Assembly (NCBI RefSeq): GCF_900108505.1
Contig: NZ_FNWU01000001.1
Coordinates: forward strand, 186,001 to 250,000
Origin: Halopenitus malekzadehii
Lineage (GTDB): Archaea > Halobacteriota > Halobacteria > Halobacteriales > Haloferacaceae
DNA: 64,000 bases
Direction: 5' to 3'
Shown one piece after another: positions 53,364 through 61,839 of this stretch (position 1 is its first letter; the number at the start of each line of letters is the position of its first letter). Below the pieces are notes generated by a model. It was given only the letters and a program-made list of their open reading frames with translations, had not been told where the DNA came from and ran no database searches. The translations under genes and the position numbers were made by a program.

Positions 53364-54563
53364 CTATCGGATGACGTCGAGTCCGTTCTGCTTCTCGGTC
53401 GGCTCGGTGCCGCCGTCGGACTCCCAGCTTGCGGCGTCGGCGCTGCCGGTCGCGCTCGTTCCGCCTGCTCCACCGGGCCCGTCGTTGGCGTTCGTACCGT
53501 CGAGACTGGCACGGGAGCGGTCGGCCTGCTTCTGGGTCGAGGGACCCAGTACCTGTGCGCTCTGAACGCCGGTCATAATCGCCATCACGCGAACCTTCCC
53601 CTTGTACTCCTCCTGGATGCGCGCGCCCCAGATGACGTTGGCGCTGGCCTCCAGGCGTTCGGTGATGTTGTTCGCGATCCCTTCGGCCTCCTTGAGCGTT
53701 AGGTCCGGACCGCCAGTGATGTGGACCAGCCCGCCCGAGGCGCCGCGGTAGTCGACGTCCAACAGGGGGTGGTTCATCGCGTCGTTGACGACCTCCTGGG
53801 TCTTGTTCTTGTCCTGGGTCTCGCCGACGAGCATCACCGCGACGCCGCCCTGGTTCATGATCGTGGACATATCTGCGTAGTCCAGATTGATGAGCGACGG
53901 CTGGGTGATCGTTTCGGAGATTCCCTTGACGGTTTCGGCGATGATTTGGTCCATCACCGAGAACGCTTTCCCGATCGGCAGGTTCGGGACGTAGTCGAGG
54001 AGGCGGTTGTTGTCCAGTACGATGATCGAGTCGGCCTCGTTACGGAGCTCCTCAAGGCCCTCCTCGGCCTTGACGGTCCGGGCACGCTCGACGTTGAACG
54101 GGGTCGAGACCATCCCGACCACGATCGCGCCCTGCTCTTTCGCGATCTTCGAGACGACCGGCGCGGCGCCGGTCCCGGTCCCGCCGCCCATCCCGGCGGT
54201 GACGAACACGAGGTCCGCGTCGCCGAGGACGTCCTTGATCGTCCCCTGGGCCATCTCGGTTGCGCGCTCGCCCATCTTGGGGTCGCCGCCCGCACCGAGC
54301 CCCTGGGTGAGGGACTTGCCGACGAGGATCTTCGTGTCGGCCTCGATCATCTTCAGGTGCTGTTTGTCGGTGTTGATGGCGACGGTGTCGGCGCCGTCCA
54401 CGCCGATGTTGTACAGCCGGTTGATCGTGTTGTTCCCGGCTCCGCCGGCGCCGACGATGACGATCCGCGGATCGCCGAACTCGTCGTCCTCGTCGGCGTC
54501 GACGTCCATCTCACGCTGTTCGGATTCCGCGTTGGCGAGGGCGTCCTGAACGATGTCCTGCAT
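53364..54563 (-). CDS. ftsZ2: Cell division protein FtsZ2
   Basis: Polymerising GTPase of the division ring, in haloarchaea acting with FtsZ1 and SepF. The 399-residue protein has an acidic N-terminal tail, [27 protein letters not shown], the tubulin signature [13 protein letters not shown], the T7-type synergy segment with NLDYADM, and a C-terminal tail ending QKNGLDVIR. The gene follows cdrS by 2 bp on the same strand, the known cdrS-ftsZ2 operon of haloarchaea; with FtsZ1 elsewhere, this is the FtsZ2 type. Confidence 0.95.
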   Translation of the reverse strand: MQDIVQDALANAESEQREMDVDADEDDEFGDPRIVIVGAGGAGNNTINRLYNIGVDGADTVAINTDKQHLKMIEADTKILVGKSLTQGLGAGGDPKMGERATEMAQGTIKDVLGDADLVFVTAGMGGGTGTGAAPVVSKIAKEQGAIVVGMVSTPFNVERARTVKAEEGLEELRNEADSIIVLDNNRLLDYVPNLPIGKAFSVMDQIIAETVKGISETITQPSLINLDYADMSTIMNQGGVAVMLVGETQDKNKTQEVVNDAMNHPLLDVDYRGASGGLVHITGGPDLTLKEAEGIANNITERLEASANVIWGARIQEEYKGKVRVMAIMTGVQSAQVLGPSTQKQADRSRASLDGTNANDGPGGAGGTSATGSADAASWESDGGTEPTEKQNGLDVIR

Positions 54564-54565
54564 CG

Positions 54566-54748
54566 TTACACCTTCGCCCAGCTGCGCTCAGTGCGCCGAC
54601 GGCTGTTGTATTCGCCGTCCTGTTCGTTCAACATCTCACGGACCGCCGACCGGATCGCCTCGCTCCGGTTCGGGAACTCGCCCGTTTCGACCATCTGTTC
54701 GACCTCCTCTATCTGCTGTTTCGGGATTCGTAGTGTCACACGCTCCAT
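54566..54748 (-). CDS. cdrS: Cell division regulator CdrS (ribbon-helix-helix)
   Basis: Small DNA-binding regulator of 60 residues. [42 protein letters not shown] is a ribbon-helix-helix domain: N-terminal strand, then two helices. The start at 54748 is preferred to 54754 on alignment with other CdrS. In Haloferax, CdrS controls cell-division and morphology genes and is co-transcribed with ftsZ2. The region before it carries several GTAAGAC elements, candidates for CdrL or CdrS binding. Confidence 0.93.
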   Translation of the reverse strand: MERVTLRIPKQQIEEVEQMVETGEFPNRSEAIRSAVREMLNEQDGEYNSRRRTERSWAKV

Positions 54749-54761
54749 TGTCATTCCCCCG

Positions 54762-54916
54762 GTAAGACGGTGACATCGCGTGTCATTGGGTCTTACACAC
54801 GTAAACCGCCGGACGGCGAGTCGATCGCCGCCGCGGCGGCCGTCTGTAAGACGACCGTCTTACGCAGATGAACGCACAGATGGAAGATACTTAAAAGTAC
54901 CGCCCGTTGTAAGACG
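54762..54916. promoter_or_regulatory. GTAAGAC site array in the cdrS-ftsZ2 promoter
   Basis: Four GTAAGAC sites lie in the 217-bp gap between cdrL and cdrS. They are GTAAGACGG (54762-54770), its inverse GTCTTAC (54790-54796), a perfect 18-bp inverted repeat GTAAGACGACCGTCTTAC (54846-54863), and GTAAGACG (54909-54916). Between the last two lies TACTTAAAAGTA (54888-54899), whose minus-strand TTTTAA is the probable TATA. So sites bracket the promoter and reach the start codon region. CdrL binds this promoter in Haloferax, so these are candidate CdrL/CdrS sites. Confidence 0.65.
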
Positions 54917-54965
54917 TCATCGGAAAAACGGCGTATACGAGCCGAACAACCCTGTTTACACCGTC

Positions 54966-55613
54966 CTAGGGGTTATCGAGGACGTCGGCCGCAGGGGTTC
55001 TTCGGCCACAGCCGGGACAGAACGCCCAATCCGACCGGATCTCGTCGCCGCATTCACAGAACACGCGATGCGATCGCTTTTCCCCGCAATTCGGACAGTA
55101 AACGTGGTCTTCCGGCATTTCATCACCACAGCTTGCGCACGTTTTACGGTCCGTTTGCGCACGTTCAGCCGACTCATCCCCGTGTGTCATACGCTCGTCG
55201 GTCATCGTCGATCGGTCGGCGTCCTCGTCGGTTTCGACGGCCGACTCGTCGGCACGAACCCCGTCGAGTGTGACGTTTACGCTGATCTCGGACCCGCTCG
55301 CGGGCGTATACGCGCCGTGATCGGGTGTGGCCGGTCGACCGAGTCGGTCGTCGAGTGCCGCATCCAGCCGATCGGCGATCAACTCGTCGACACGGTCGGC
55401 GATCGTGGCGTCGATCCCGCTTGCGGTCTCCGAGCTCTCCCCCGTCGACGATCCGGATCCTGCAGTCACGTCCCGTCCGGGCTCCCCGTCGGCCGGCTCG
55501 GCCGACTCGAGATAGGTGCGCAACGCCTCGCGCATCACCTCGCTTTTGGAGGCGTCGTACTCCTCCAACCGCTCGACGAGGTCGTCGGCGGCGCGGAACG
55601 TGATCTTGCTCAT
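54966..55613 (-). CDS. cdrL: Cell division regulator CdrL (RHH with zinc ribbons)
   Basis: Regulator of 215 residues. The N-terminal ribbon-helix-helix MSKITFRAADDLVERLEEYDASKSEVMREALRTYLES binds DNA. A helical linker (IADRVDELIADRLDAALDDRLG) may dimerise. The C-terminus carries two zinc ribbons: CASCGDEMPEDHVYCPNCGE and CECGDEIRSDWAFCPGCG. In Haloferax CdrL controls the cdrS-ftsZ2 operon. The ATG at 55613 begins before the RHH and lies 29 bp from the TATA-like ACTTATAG, so it is leaderless. It is upstream of cdrS on the same strand, 217 bp apart. Confidence 0.93.
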   Translation of the reverse strand: MSKITFRAADDLVERLEEYDASKSEVMREALRTYLESAEPADGEPGRDVTAGSGSSTGESSETASGIDATIADRVDELIADRLDAALDDRLGRPATPDHGAYTPASGSEISVNVTLDGVRADESAVETDEDADRSTMTDERMTHGDESAERAQTDRKTCASCGDEMPEDHVYCPNCGEKRSHRVFCECGDEIRSDWAFCPGCGRRTPAADVLDNP

Positions 55614-55622
55614 CGCTCGAAT

Positions 55623-55679
55623 ACGGATATCCGTGGGTCCTATAAGTATCTTCCTCCGTGTCTGACGGTCGTCCGTCAG
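55623..55679 (-). promoter_or_regulatory. cdrL promoter with two inverted repeats
   Basis: TATA-like CTTATAG (55640-55646 on the plus strand as ctataag) is centred about 29 bp before the ATG at 55613. A perfect palindrome ACGGATATCCGT (55623-55634) lies between TATA and start. A second inverted repeat, CTGACGG-TCGT-CCGTCAG (55662-55679), lies upstream of it. Neither matches GTAAGAC. Confidence 0.55.
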
Positions 55680-55835
55680 CCGCCATACGAGCGTCGGACA
55701 GCCCGATCGATCGGGACGGTCCGTTCGACCCGGCGTCCGTGATCGGTGGCTTCGAAAACGCACCGATCGACCGACCGGAACGCACCGGATCGACGAACCC
55801 GGAAACGCTTTCCGTCACGGCCGTCTCCCGACTGT

Positions 55836-56441
55836 ATGGACTACCAGGCCAGTCTCGACCGCGCGATCGACGAGTTGCCGGATCTCGGCGGCTCGGACGA
55901 GCGCCTCGAGGTCCCGGACCCGACTGCTCAGAAGGACGGTGCCTTCACCCGATTGACAAACCTCTCGGCGATCGCCGACGCGCTCTCGCGTGACCCCGAG
56001 CACGTCCACTCCAACATCCAGCGCGAACTGGGGACCGCCGGCCAGTACGAAAACGGCGTCGCTCGCTACAACGGCAACTTCCGAGCCGACGACTTTCAGT
56101 CGGCCCTCGACGCCTACATCGCCTCCTACGTGACCTGCTCGGAGTGTGGCCTCCCGGACACGCGCCTTGTCACCGAAGACCGCACGCCGATGCTTCGCTG
56201 TGAGGCGTGTGGTGCCTTCCGCCCCGTCGCCAAGCAGACGTCCACGACCCAGCGCCGCTCCGAGACCGTCGAGGAGGGAACCACCTACGAGGTCGAGATC
56301 GTCGGCACCGGCCGGAAGGGCGACGGCGTCGCCGAACGCGGCGACTACACGATCTTCGTCCCCGGCGCCCAGGAGGGCGACACCGTCCGCGCCTACATCG
56401 AGAACGTCTCGGGGAACCTCGCGTTCGCTCGACAGGTCTAG
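55836..56441 (+). CDS. eif2b: Translation initiation factor aIF2 beta with C-terminal TRAM domain
   Basis: Beta subunit of the ternary factor that brings initiator tRNA to the ribosome. The 201-residue protein has an N-terminal helix, the core alpha/beta domain (residues ~30-105, RLTNLSAIADALSRDPEHVHSNIQRELGTAGQYENGVARYNGNFRADDFQSALDAYI), and a zinc ribbon (CSECGLPDTRLVTEDRTPMLRCEACGAF). A TRAM domain follows, EVEIVGTGRKGDGVAERGDYTIFVPGAQEGDTVRAYIENV. The TRAM fusion is usual in haloarchaea. The start is the ATG at 55836. Confidence 0.94.
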   Translation: MDYQASLDRAIDELPDLGGSDERLEVPDPTAQKDGAFTRLTNLSAIADALSRDPEHVHSNIQRELGTAGQYENGVARYNGNFRADDFQSALDAYIASYVTCSECGLPDTRLVTEDRTPMLRCEACGAFRPVAKQTSTTQRRSETVEEGTTYEVEIVGTGRKGDGVAERGDYTIFVPGAQEGDTVRAYIENVSGNLAFARQV

Positions 56442-56565
56442 CCGTCCGGGGGTAGACGCCCGAGCGTCTCGATCGGACGGGCTCCGTGCCGTTTCGATCG
56501 GACCGCTTCCAGCCGATCGAACCGACCGACAGGTTCAATCCGATCCTCGTCGTACGGCCGCCAAC

Positions 56566-57186
56566 GTGGCTCTCACTTTCGATCTCTTCGGAACGCTCGT
56601 CGACATCGACTACCCGATCGATCCCGCGGAGGCGGTCGCCCGCGAACTCGAATCGCGCGGGGTTCGAGTCCCGGACGATTGGCACGTCGCCTACGGCGAG
56701 GTTCACATCGACGCCCCAGAGGGTGCCGAGGTGCCGCTGCCGGCACACGTCGCCGCCGCGTTGGACTCCCGTGAGGTCGACGTGTCCGACAACGCCGCCC
56801 GGCACGCGGTCGTTGCCGCCTTCGACCCCGACGTGACCCGCCGGGATGGTGCCCTGGAGGCGATCCGAGCCGCCGACGATCGCGGTCCGGTCGGGATACT
56901 CTCCAACTGTTCGGTTCCGGAACTCGTTCCCCGAACGCTCATCCGCAGCGGACTTCGCGGGGAGTTCGATGCCGTGACGACGAGCATCGGTTGTGGCTGG
57001 CGAAAGCCCGATTCTCGTGCCTTCGAGGTGGCCGCCGAGGCGCTCGGGACGACCGCCGCCGACCTCACACACGTCGGCGACGATCCGGCCGTTGATGGAG
57101 CTATCGAGTCGGCCGGCGGACGGTTCATCGACGTCACCGAGACCTCGCTCACGGAGCTCCCGACCCGGCTGGAGGCCAGGCGGTGA
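56566..57186 (+). CDS. HAD superfamily hydrolase coupled to cbiB
   Basis: A 206-residue HAD-family phosphatase: motif I TFDLFGTLVDIDYPID, a Ser in VGILSNCSVPEL as motif II, the motif III lysine in WRKPDSRAFE, and the motif IV acidic pair THVGDDPAVDGA. The GTG at 56566 begins right before motif I. Its stop overlaps the cbiB start (GTGA). It opens a cobamide operon with no recognisable alpha-ribazole-phosphate phosphatase, so it may supply that step. That is an inference from position. Confidence 0.85.
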   Translation: MALTFDLFGTLVDIDYPIDPAEAVARELESRGVRVPDDWHVAYGEVHIDAPEGAEVPLPAHVAAALDSREVDVSDNAARHAVVAAFDPDVTRRDGALEAIRAADDRGPVGILSNCSVPELVPRTLIRSGLRGEFDAVTTSIGCGWRKPDSRAFEVAAEALGTTAADLTHVGDDPAVDGAIESAGGRFIDVTETSLTELPTRLEARR

Positions 57187-58202
57187 TCCGGGCGGCCGCC
57201 CTCGCGGTGCTCGTGGCGGCCGCCCTCGATTCGACGATCGCCGAACCGCCGGCACGTGTCCATCCGGTCGCCGTTCTCGGATCCATCGTCGACCGGATCG
57301 ATCGGACGCTTCCCGACACCCGGTCGGTCGGCGTCGTGATCGCCGTCCTCGTTCCTGCCGGGTTCGCCGCCGTCGTCGCCGCGGTCCCCGTGGTGGTGGC
57401 AGGATGGGTCGATCCCCTGCTGGGGAGCGTTCTCGCCGGGGTTGTTCTGTACACGTGTCTCAGTCGGCGACTGCTCATTGAGACCGCCGAACGCGTCGTC
57501 TCGCTTGCCGACTCCGACGCGGATCTCCCGGCCGCCCGCGAGGCACTGCGCGCACTTGCCGGACGCGATGCGGACACGCTGTCGGCGGCCCACGTTCGAT
57601 CCGCCGCGGTCGAAAGCGCTGCCGAGAACCTCGCAGATGGGCTGATCGCCCCTCTCACCGCGTTCACGGCCGCCGCCGCGGTTATGGGTGTGATAGCGGT
57701 GGTGGCGTCCGTCGCGGACGTTACCACGGGTGCACTCACGACCGGCTCCGTCCTCGCCGTCGCGACCGGTGCCGCGGCGTGGGTGAAGGGGGTCAACACC
57801 CTCGACTCGATGCTCGGCTACCGCCCGCGCCGGGCCGGCTGGGCTCCGGCACGCCTCGACGATCTCGTGATGTGGATCCCCGCGCGGCTGTCGGCGCTCG
57901 TGCTCGCGGTCGCGGCCGGACGCCCGACGTCGCTGCTCGCGGCTCGCCGGTGGGCGCGTCGTCCCGACTCGCCCAACTCGGGGTGGCCGATGGCGACGAT
58001 CGCGTCGGTCCTGGACGTTCGGCTCGAGAAGCCGGGGACGTACGTCCTCCGTCCGGCCGCCGATCTGCCGACTGCAGCGGCGGCGCGGCGTGGCATCCGA
58101 CTCGTGAATCGCGCAGCCTGGCTCGGCATCGTGAGTGCGGTCGGCTGCTGTCTGGCTCTCGACGTGTACGTTGCGGGAACGGGGGTGGTGACCGCCGGAT
58201 GA
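57183..58202 (+). CDS. cbiB: Adenosylcobinamide-phosphate synthase CbiB
   Basis: Membrane enzyme attaching the aminopropanol phosphate arm to adenosylcobyric acid. The 339-residue protein has family motifs ALDSTIAEPPARVHPVAVLGSIVDRIDR, VESAAENLADGLIAPL, VNTLDSMLGYRPRRAGWAPARLDD and NSGWPMATIASVLDVRLEKPGTYVLRPA, with about six membrane helices. The GTG at 57183 overlaps the HAD stop; the stop overlaps the cobS ATG. Confidence 0.94.
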   Translation: MIRAAALAVLVAAALDSTIAEPPARVHPVAVLGSIVDRIDRTLPDTRSVGVVIAVLVPAGFAAVVAAVPVVVAGWVDPLLGSVLAGVVLYTCLSRRLLIETAERVVSLADSDADLPAAREALRALAGRDADTLSAAHVRSAAVESAAENLADGLIAPLTAFTAAAAVMGVIAVVASVADVTTGALTTGSVLAVATGAAAWVKGVNTLDSMLGYRPRRAGWAPARLDDLVMWIPARLSALVLAVAAGRPTSLLAARRWARRPDSPNSGWPMATIASVLDVRLEKPGTYVLRPAADLPTAAAARRGIRLVNRAAWLGIVSAVGCCLALDVYVAGTGVVTAG

Positions 58203-59020
58203 CGTCGTCGACACGAGGCCCGATACGTCGCCGGATCGGTGCGGTTCGCGGCGCCGTCACGTTCCTGACCCGGCTCCCGATCTCCGGTGGCCGCCGGAGC
58301 GACTGGGACGACTTTCGGACGTCCCCGTGGACGATCCCCGTCGTCGGGTGGGTCATCGGGATCGCGCTTGCCGCGTTCGTCCTGTCCGCCGGGCTCGCGT
58401 CGATACCCTGGCCGACCATCGTCGCGGGCTATCTCTGTCTCCTGTACGCCCTTTCGGGCGTCACCCACGCCGACGGAGTGGCGGATCTGGGCGACGCGGT
58501 CGCGGCTCACGACCCGGACCGCCGCCGTGCGGTGTTGGCGGACGCCGATCTCGGCGTCGGCGGCGTCCTCCTTCTCGGGGTGACGCTGCTCGTGACCACG
58601 CTTGGCGCCGCCGCGATCGCGCTCCCGACGATGAATCCCCTCGTGGCCGCCGGTATCATCCTCGCGGCCGAGGTCGGGGCGAAGCTCGGGATGGCGCTTG
58701 CGGTCTGTTTCGGAACCGCAGCTCACGAGGGATTAGGGTCCGGTCTTGCGGATCCGGCGACCCCAGCCGATTCGCTCCCGGTCGTCACGGTCGCTCTTCC
58801 GGCTGTCGTCATCGCACTTCCGGTCCTGTTCGACGTCCCGGCGGGGACGCTACTCGCCGTCCTCGCCGCGCTGTGTGCCGGCCCGGCGGTCGCGCTGGTG
58901 GTCGTCCATCGGACGCGGTCGTGGCTCGGCGGCGTCAGCGGGGACGTCTTCGGCGCGATCAACGAGGTCGGCCGCGCCCTGGCGCTGCACGCGGGGGTGA
59001 TCGCGTGGGCGATCGTGTAG
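58199..59020 (+). CDS. cobS: Adenosylcobinamide-GDP ribazoletransferase CobS
   Basis: Cobamide synthase, joining adenosylcobinamide-GDP with alpha-ribazole (or its phosphate). The 273-residue membrane protein has the family start AVTFLTRLPISGGRRSDWDDFRTSPWTIPVVGWVIGI, the catalytic-site acidic motif THADGVADLGDAVAAHDPDRRRAVLADADLGVGGVL, and several membrane helices. ATG at 58199 overlaps the cbiB stop (ATGA). The following cobY gene starts 16 nt inside its 3' end. Confidence 0.93.
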   Translation: MTSSTRGPIRRRIGAVRGAVTFLTRLPISGGRRSDWDDFRTSPWTIPVVGWVIGIALAAFVLSAGLASIPWPTIVAGYLCLLYALSGVTHADGVADLGDAVAAHDPDRRRAVLADADLGVGGVLLLGVTLLVTTLGAAAIALPTMNPLVAAGIILAAEVGAKLGMALAVCFGTAAHEGLGSGLADPATPADSLPVVTVALPAVVIALPVLFDVPAGTLLAVLAALCAGPAVALVVVHRTRSWLGGVSGDVFGAINEVGRALALHAGVIAWAIV

Positions 59021-59745
59021 CTGCGGACGGTCACGATATCGCGGACGATCACGTCGACGTTCCCGCGATCGTCCTGTGCGGCGGCCGAGGGACCCGGCTC
59101 GCCGGCGAGCCGACGGTTGATGCGATCGCGGAGAAGCCTCTGGTTCGCGTCGGCGGCGAACCGATGGTCGATCGAGTCGTCCGGGCACTTCGACGGTCCG
59201 ATGCGGTCGACGCGATCCACGCCGTCGCGTCACCGCACACCCCCGAGACGCTCGCACATCTTCGATCGAGGGTTGACTGCCTCGACGGCCCCGATGGCGG
59301 CGACGGCCTCGACCGTCCCGTGGACCGGGACGATCGTCCCGCCCTGACCGTTCGGGAGAGATCGGGGGACGGCTACGTCGCCGACCTGCAGGCGGCACTC
59401 GAGAACGTCGATCCGCCGGCGATCACCGCCGTGGCCGATCTTCCGTTGCTTCGTCCGGACCACGTCTCTGCGGCGGTCGACCACGCGACCCGGCGATCCG
59501 ACGGCGAGTCGCTCACCGTCTGCGTCCCGGCTTCAACGAAACACGACCTCGGCGTCAGTGCGGATACCACGATGACGGTCGATGGAATGCAGGTCGCGCC
59601 GACCGGGTTGAACGTGGTCGGCAGCGAGGACGCACCTGAGACCGTTCGGGTCGTCGACGATCCGGCCCTCGCGATCAACGTCAACCGTCCCGGTGACCTC
59701 CGGATCGCTCGAAAGCGGGTCGCATCGTCTCCCGACGGCTGCTGA
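59005..59745 (+). CDS. cobY: GTP:adenosylcobinamide-phosphate guanylyltransferase CobY
   Basis: Archaeal guanylyltransferase that activates adenosylcobinamide phosphate with GTP, replacing bacterial CobU. The 246-residue protein has the nucleotidyltransferase motif AIVLCGGRGTRL near residue 20, EKPLVRVGGEPMVDRVVRALRRS, AVADLPLLRPDHV, and a C-terminal VDDPALAINVNRPGDLRIA. A Gly/Asp-rich insert (GPDGGDGLDRPVDRDD) is lineage specific. The GTG at 59005 overlaps cobS by 16 nt. Confidence 0.92.
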   Translation: MGDRVAADGHDIADDHVDVPAIVLCGGRGTRLAGEPTVDAIAEKPLVRVGGEPMVDRVVRALRRSDAVDAIHAVASPHTPETLAHLRSRVDCLDGPDGGDGLDRPVDRDDRPALTVRERSGDGYVADLQAALENVDPPAITAVADLPLLRPDHVSAAVDHATRRSDGESLTVCVPASTKHDLGVSADTTMTVDGMQVAPTGLNVVGSEDAPETVRVVDDPALAINVNRPGDLRIARKRVASSPDGC

Positions 59746-59839
59746 CTGCTCACCCTCGTCGCCGTCCCCGCCATCTCCGCCGTCTCCTCGCCGTCTCCGC
59801 GAACGGAACCTTTGTGTCCGCGGCGTCGGTTCCGGACGT

Positions 59840-60856
59840 ATGGACCGCGACGCCCTCACACGGACCGATCGCGTCCCACACGGCGGGACGAACGATCGGT
59901 CGGTCGTCGACTTCAGCGCCAATACCAACCCGGAGTCCCCCGCCGGGGTCACGCCGGTGTACGACGCCGCCCGCGCCGCCGCACGCCGGTACCCGTCCGA
60001 CGGCTATGCCGAGTTCCGGACGGCGGCCGGCGAGTATCTGGATTGTGACTCCCAACAGGTGGTTCCGACCGCCGGCGCGCTGGCCGGGATCCGCCTCGTT
60101 TGTGCGATCGCCGTCGATCCGGGCGACCGCGTCCTCCTCCCGGAACCCTCCTTCGGCGAGTACGCCCGGGAGGTTCGACTGCAGGGCGGGACGCCCGAGT
60201 TCGTTCCCCACGACACCATCTTCGAGGCCGATCCGACTGGCTACGCGCTCGCGATCGTCTGCACTCCGAATAACCCGACCGGCGAGCTCCCGGGACGCTG
60301 CGAGCGCGAAGCGTTCGCCGCCCGGTGCCGATCCGCCGACACGCCGCTGCTCGTTGACGAGGCGTTCCTCGATTTCACCGACGCCTCGAGCCTCGGCTCC
60401 CAGTCGGGCGTGATCGTCGCTCGATCGCTGACGAAGGTGTTCGGGCTTCCCGGACTCCGGGCCGGCTTTCTCGTCGCGACCGACGAGTGGCGGGAGGCCC
60501 TGGAAACCGCGCGACCGGCGTGGGGACTCGCGACGCCCGCCGCGGCGGTCGGCGCGCACTGTCTCGAGTGCACCGACTTCCTCGATCGGACGCGCGAGCG
60601 CGTCGCGAGCGAGCGAGACCGGATGGCCGACCGGCTCGGATCGCGGTTCACCGTCCACCCCTCCGACGCGCCGTTCCTCCTCGTCGACGTCTCGAGCGCC
60701 GACGATGTGGGTGTTGACGCGCTCCTCGAAACTGCCCGGGAAGCCGGGTACGCGATCCGTGATGCCCGCACGTTCCGGACGCTCGAGAGCCACGTCCGGA
60801 TCGCCGTCCGACGACCTGCGGAGAACGACGGACTTCTCGAGGCGCTCGATGTCTGA
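59840..60856 (+). CDS. cobD: L-threonine-phosphate decarboxylase CobD
   Basis: PLP enzyme making (R)-1-aminopropan-2-yl phosphate, the CbiB substrate. The 338-residue class I aminotransferase fold has VVDFSANTNPESP, YPSDGYAEFRTAAGEY, CTPNNPTGE, the strand LLVDEAFLDFT, and the PLP lysine in ARSLTKVFGLPGLRAGF. In an operon with cbiB and cobS it is CobD, not histidinol-phosphate aminotransferase. It starts at the ATG 59840; its end overlaps cbiZ by 8 nt. Confidence 0.92.
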   Translation: MDRDALTRTDRVPHGGTNDRSVVDFSANTNPESPAGVTPVYDAARAAARRYPSDGYAEFRTAAGEYLDCDSQQVVPTAGALAGIRLVCAIAVDPGDRVLLPEPSFGEYAREVRLQGGTPEFVPHDTIFEADPTGYALAIVCTPNNPTGELPGRCEREAFAARCRSADTPLLVDEAFLDFTDASSLGSQSGVIVARSLTKVFGLPGLRAGFLVATDEWREALETARPAWGLATPAAAVGAHCLECTDFLDRTRERVASERDRMADRLGSRFTVHPSDAPFLLVDVSSADDVGVDALLETAREAGYAIRDARTFRTLESHVRIAVRRPAENDGLLEALDV

Positions 60857-61814
60857 TCGTCCCTCGACGTCGGGCGGATCCCCTCCGGAGTCGGCGACCG
60901 ACCCCCATCCGGCGTCACCGGCTGCTCCCGTTCCCGTCTTCGAGACGACCGTCTCGGACGGCGTCTGTCGGCTGGTACGGCCGGGGACGCGGTTCCTCTC
61001 GACCGGCTTCGACGGCGGACGACGGGTCGCCGACGCCGCCTACAACGTCACCGTACCCACGGGGTTCGACGCTCGCGACCTGCGGGCATATGTCGCTGAC
61101 CGGCTCGACCGCGCGGACTTCGATGGGGAGGTCGGGCCGGACGCGGCTCCAGCACTTCTCACCGGCGTCGATCAGTCCTATGCCCGGATCGCGCGGGCTG
61201 GGTCGGTCGCGGTCCTCGCGACCGCCGGGATATCCAACCCGGCTGCCCTCCCGATCGACGGGCGTCGCGACGCCGCTGGAGCTGGGTGCGCCGACGAAGC
61301 CGCCGCCGATCGCCGGCACGACGCCGATTCGCGTCACGCCAACGACCGACGGCACGACGTCGACCCGCGCCACGCTCCCGACCGCCACCACGCCGGCACC
61401 GTCAATCTCGTCGCGGGCACCACGCGATCGCTTTCGGACGGCGCGCTCGCGAACCTGCTCACGGTCGTCGCCGAGGCGAAAGCGGCGACGCTGCTCGCGC
61501 TGACCGGGTTCCCGGGAACGACCTCCGACGCGGTCATCGTCGCCGACGACCCCGACGGTGAGCCGGCGACCTTCTCGGGCAGCGCCACGCCGGTCGGGCG
61601 GGCGACGCGCGTTTGCGTGCGCGATGCGGTCACAGCGTCGCTTCGATCGCGATATGGCGAGGTGGCTACGGGTTCCGATATGTCCGGAAATTCCGACGGT
61701 TCGAACGACGGGATCCCGACCGACGTCGCGGACGCGGACCACGGGGTCGTGGCTGACGGCCGTGCGACGGTCACGCGTGTCGAGACGGACGCCGATCCGG
61801 GAGGGGATTTATAG
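60849..61814 (+). CDS. cbiZ: Adenosylcobinamide amidohydrolase CbiZ
   Basis: Salvage enzyme that cleaves the aminopropanol arm of adenosylcobinamide to give adenosylcobyric acid, which CbiB then uses. The 321-residue protein has family lines RFLSTGFDGGRRVADAAYNVTVP, LTGVDQSYARIARAGSVAVLATAGISNPA, VNLVAGTTRSLSDGALANLLTVVAEAKAATLLAL and TSDAVIVADD. Residues ~155-190 are a His/Asp/Arg-rich insert (RRHDADSRHANDRRHDVDP) not usual in CbiZ. Start ATG 60849 lies inside cobD. Confidence 0.92.
   Translation: MSDRPSTSGGSPPESATDPHPASPAAPVPVFETTVSDGVCRLVRPGTRFLSTGFDGGRRVADAAYNVTVPTGFDARDLRAYVADRLDRADFDGEVGPDAAPALLTGVDQSYARIARAGSVAVLATAGISNPAALPIDGRRDAAGAGCADEAAADRRHDADSRHANDRRHDVDPRHAPDRHHAGTVNLVAGTTRSLSDGALANLLTVVAEAKAATLLALTGFPGTTSDAVIVADDPDGEPATFSGSATPVGRATRVCVRDAVTASLRSRYGEVATGSDMSGNSDGSNDGIPTDVADADHGVVADGRATVTRVETDADPGGDL
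61808..61813 (+). promoter_or_regulatory. TATA box of the downstream membrane-protein gene
   Basis: TTTATA centred about 29 bp before the ATG at 61840, overlapping the cbiZ stop codon. It gives this gene its own leaderless promoter. Confidence 0.6.
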
Positions 61815-61839
61815 GTGGTGGCGAAAACACCGAACCGGA

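Noticed and set aside
54780-55742. 320-residue plus-strand frame covering the cdrL region
   Set aside because: It is antisense to cdrL, whose RHH and zinc-ribbon domains are unmistakable, and has no coding features of its own.
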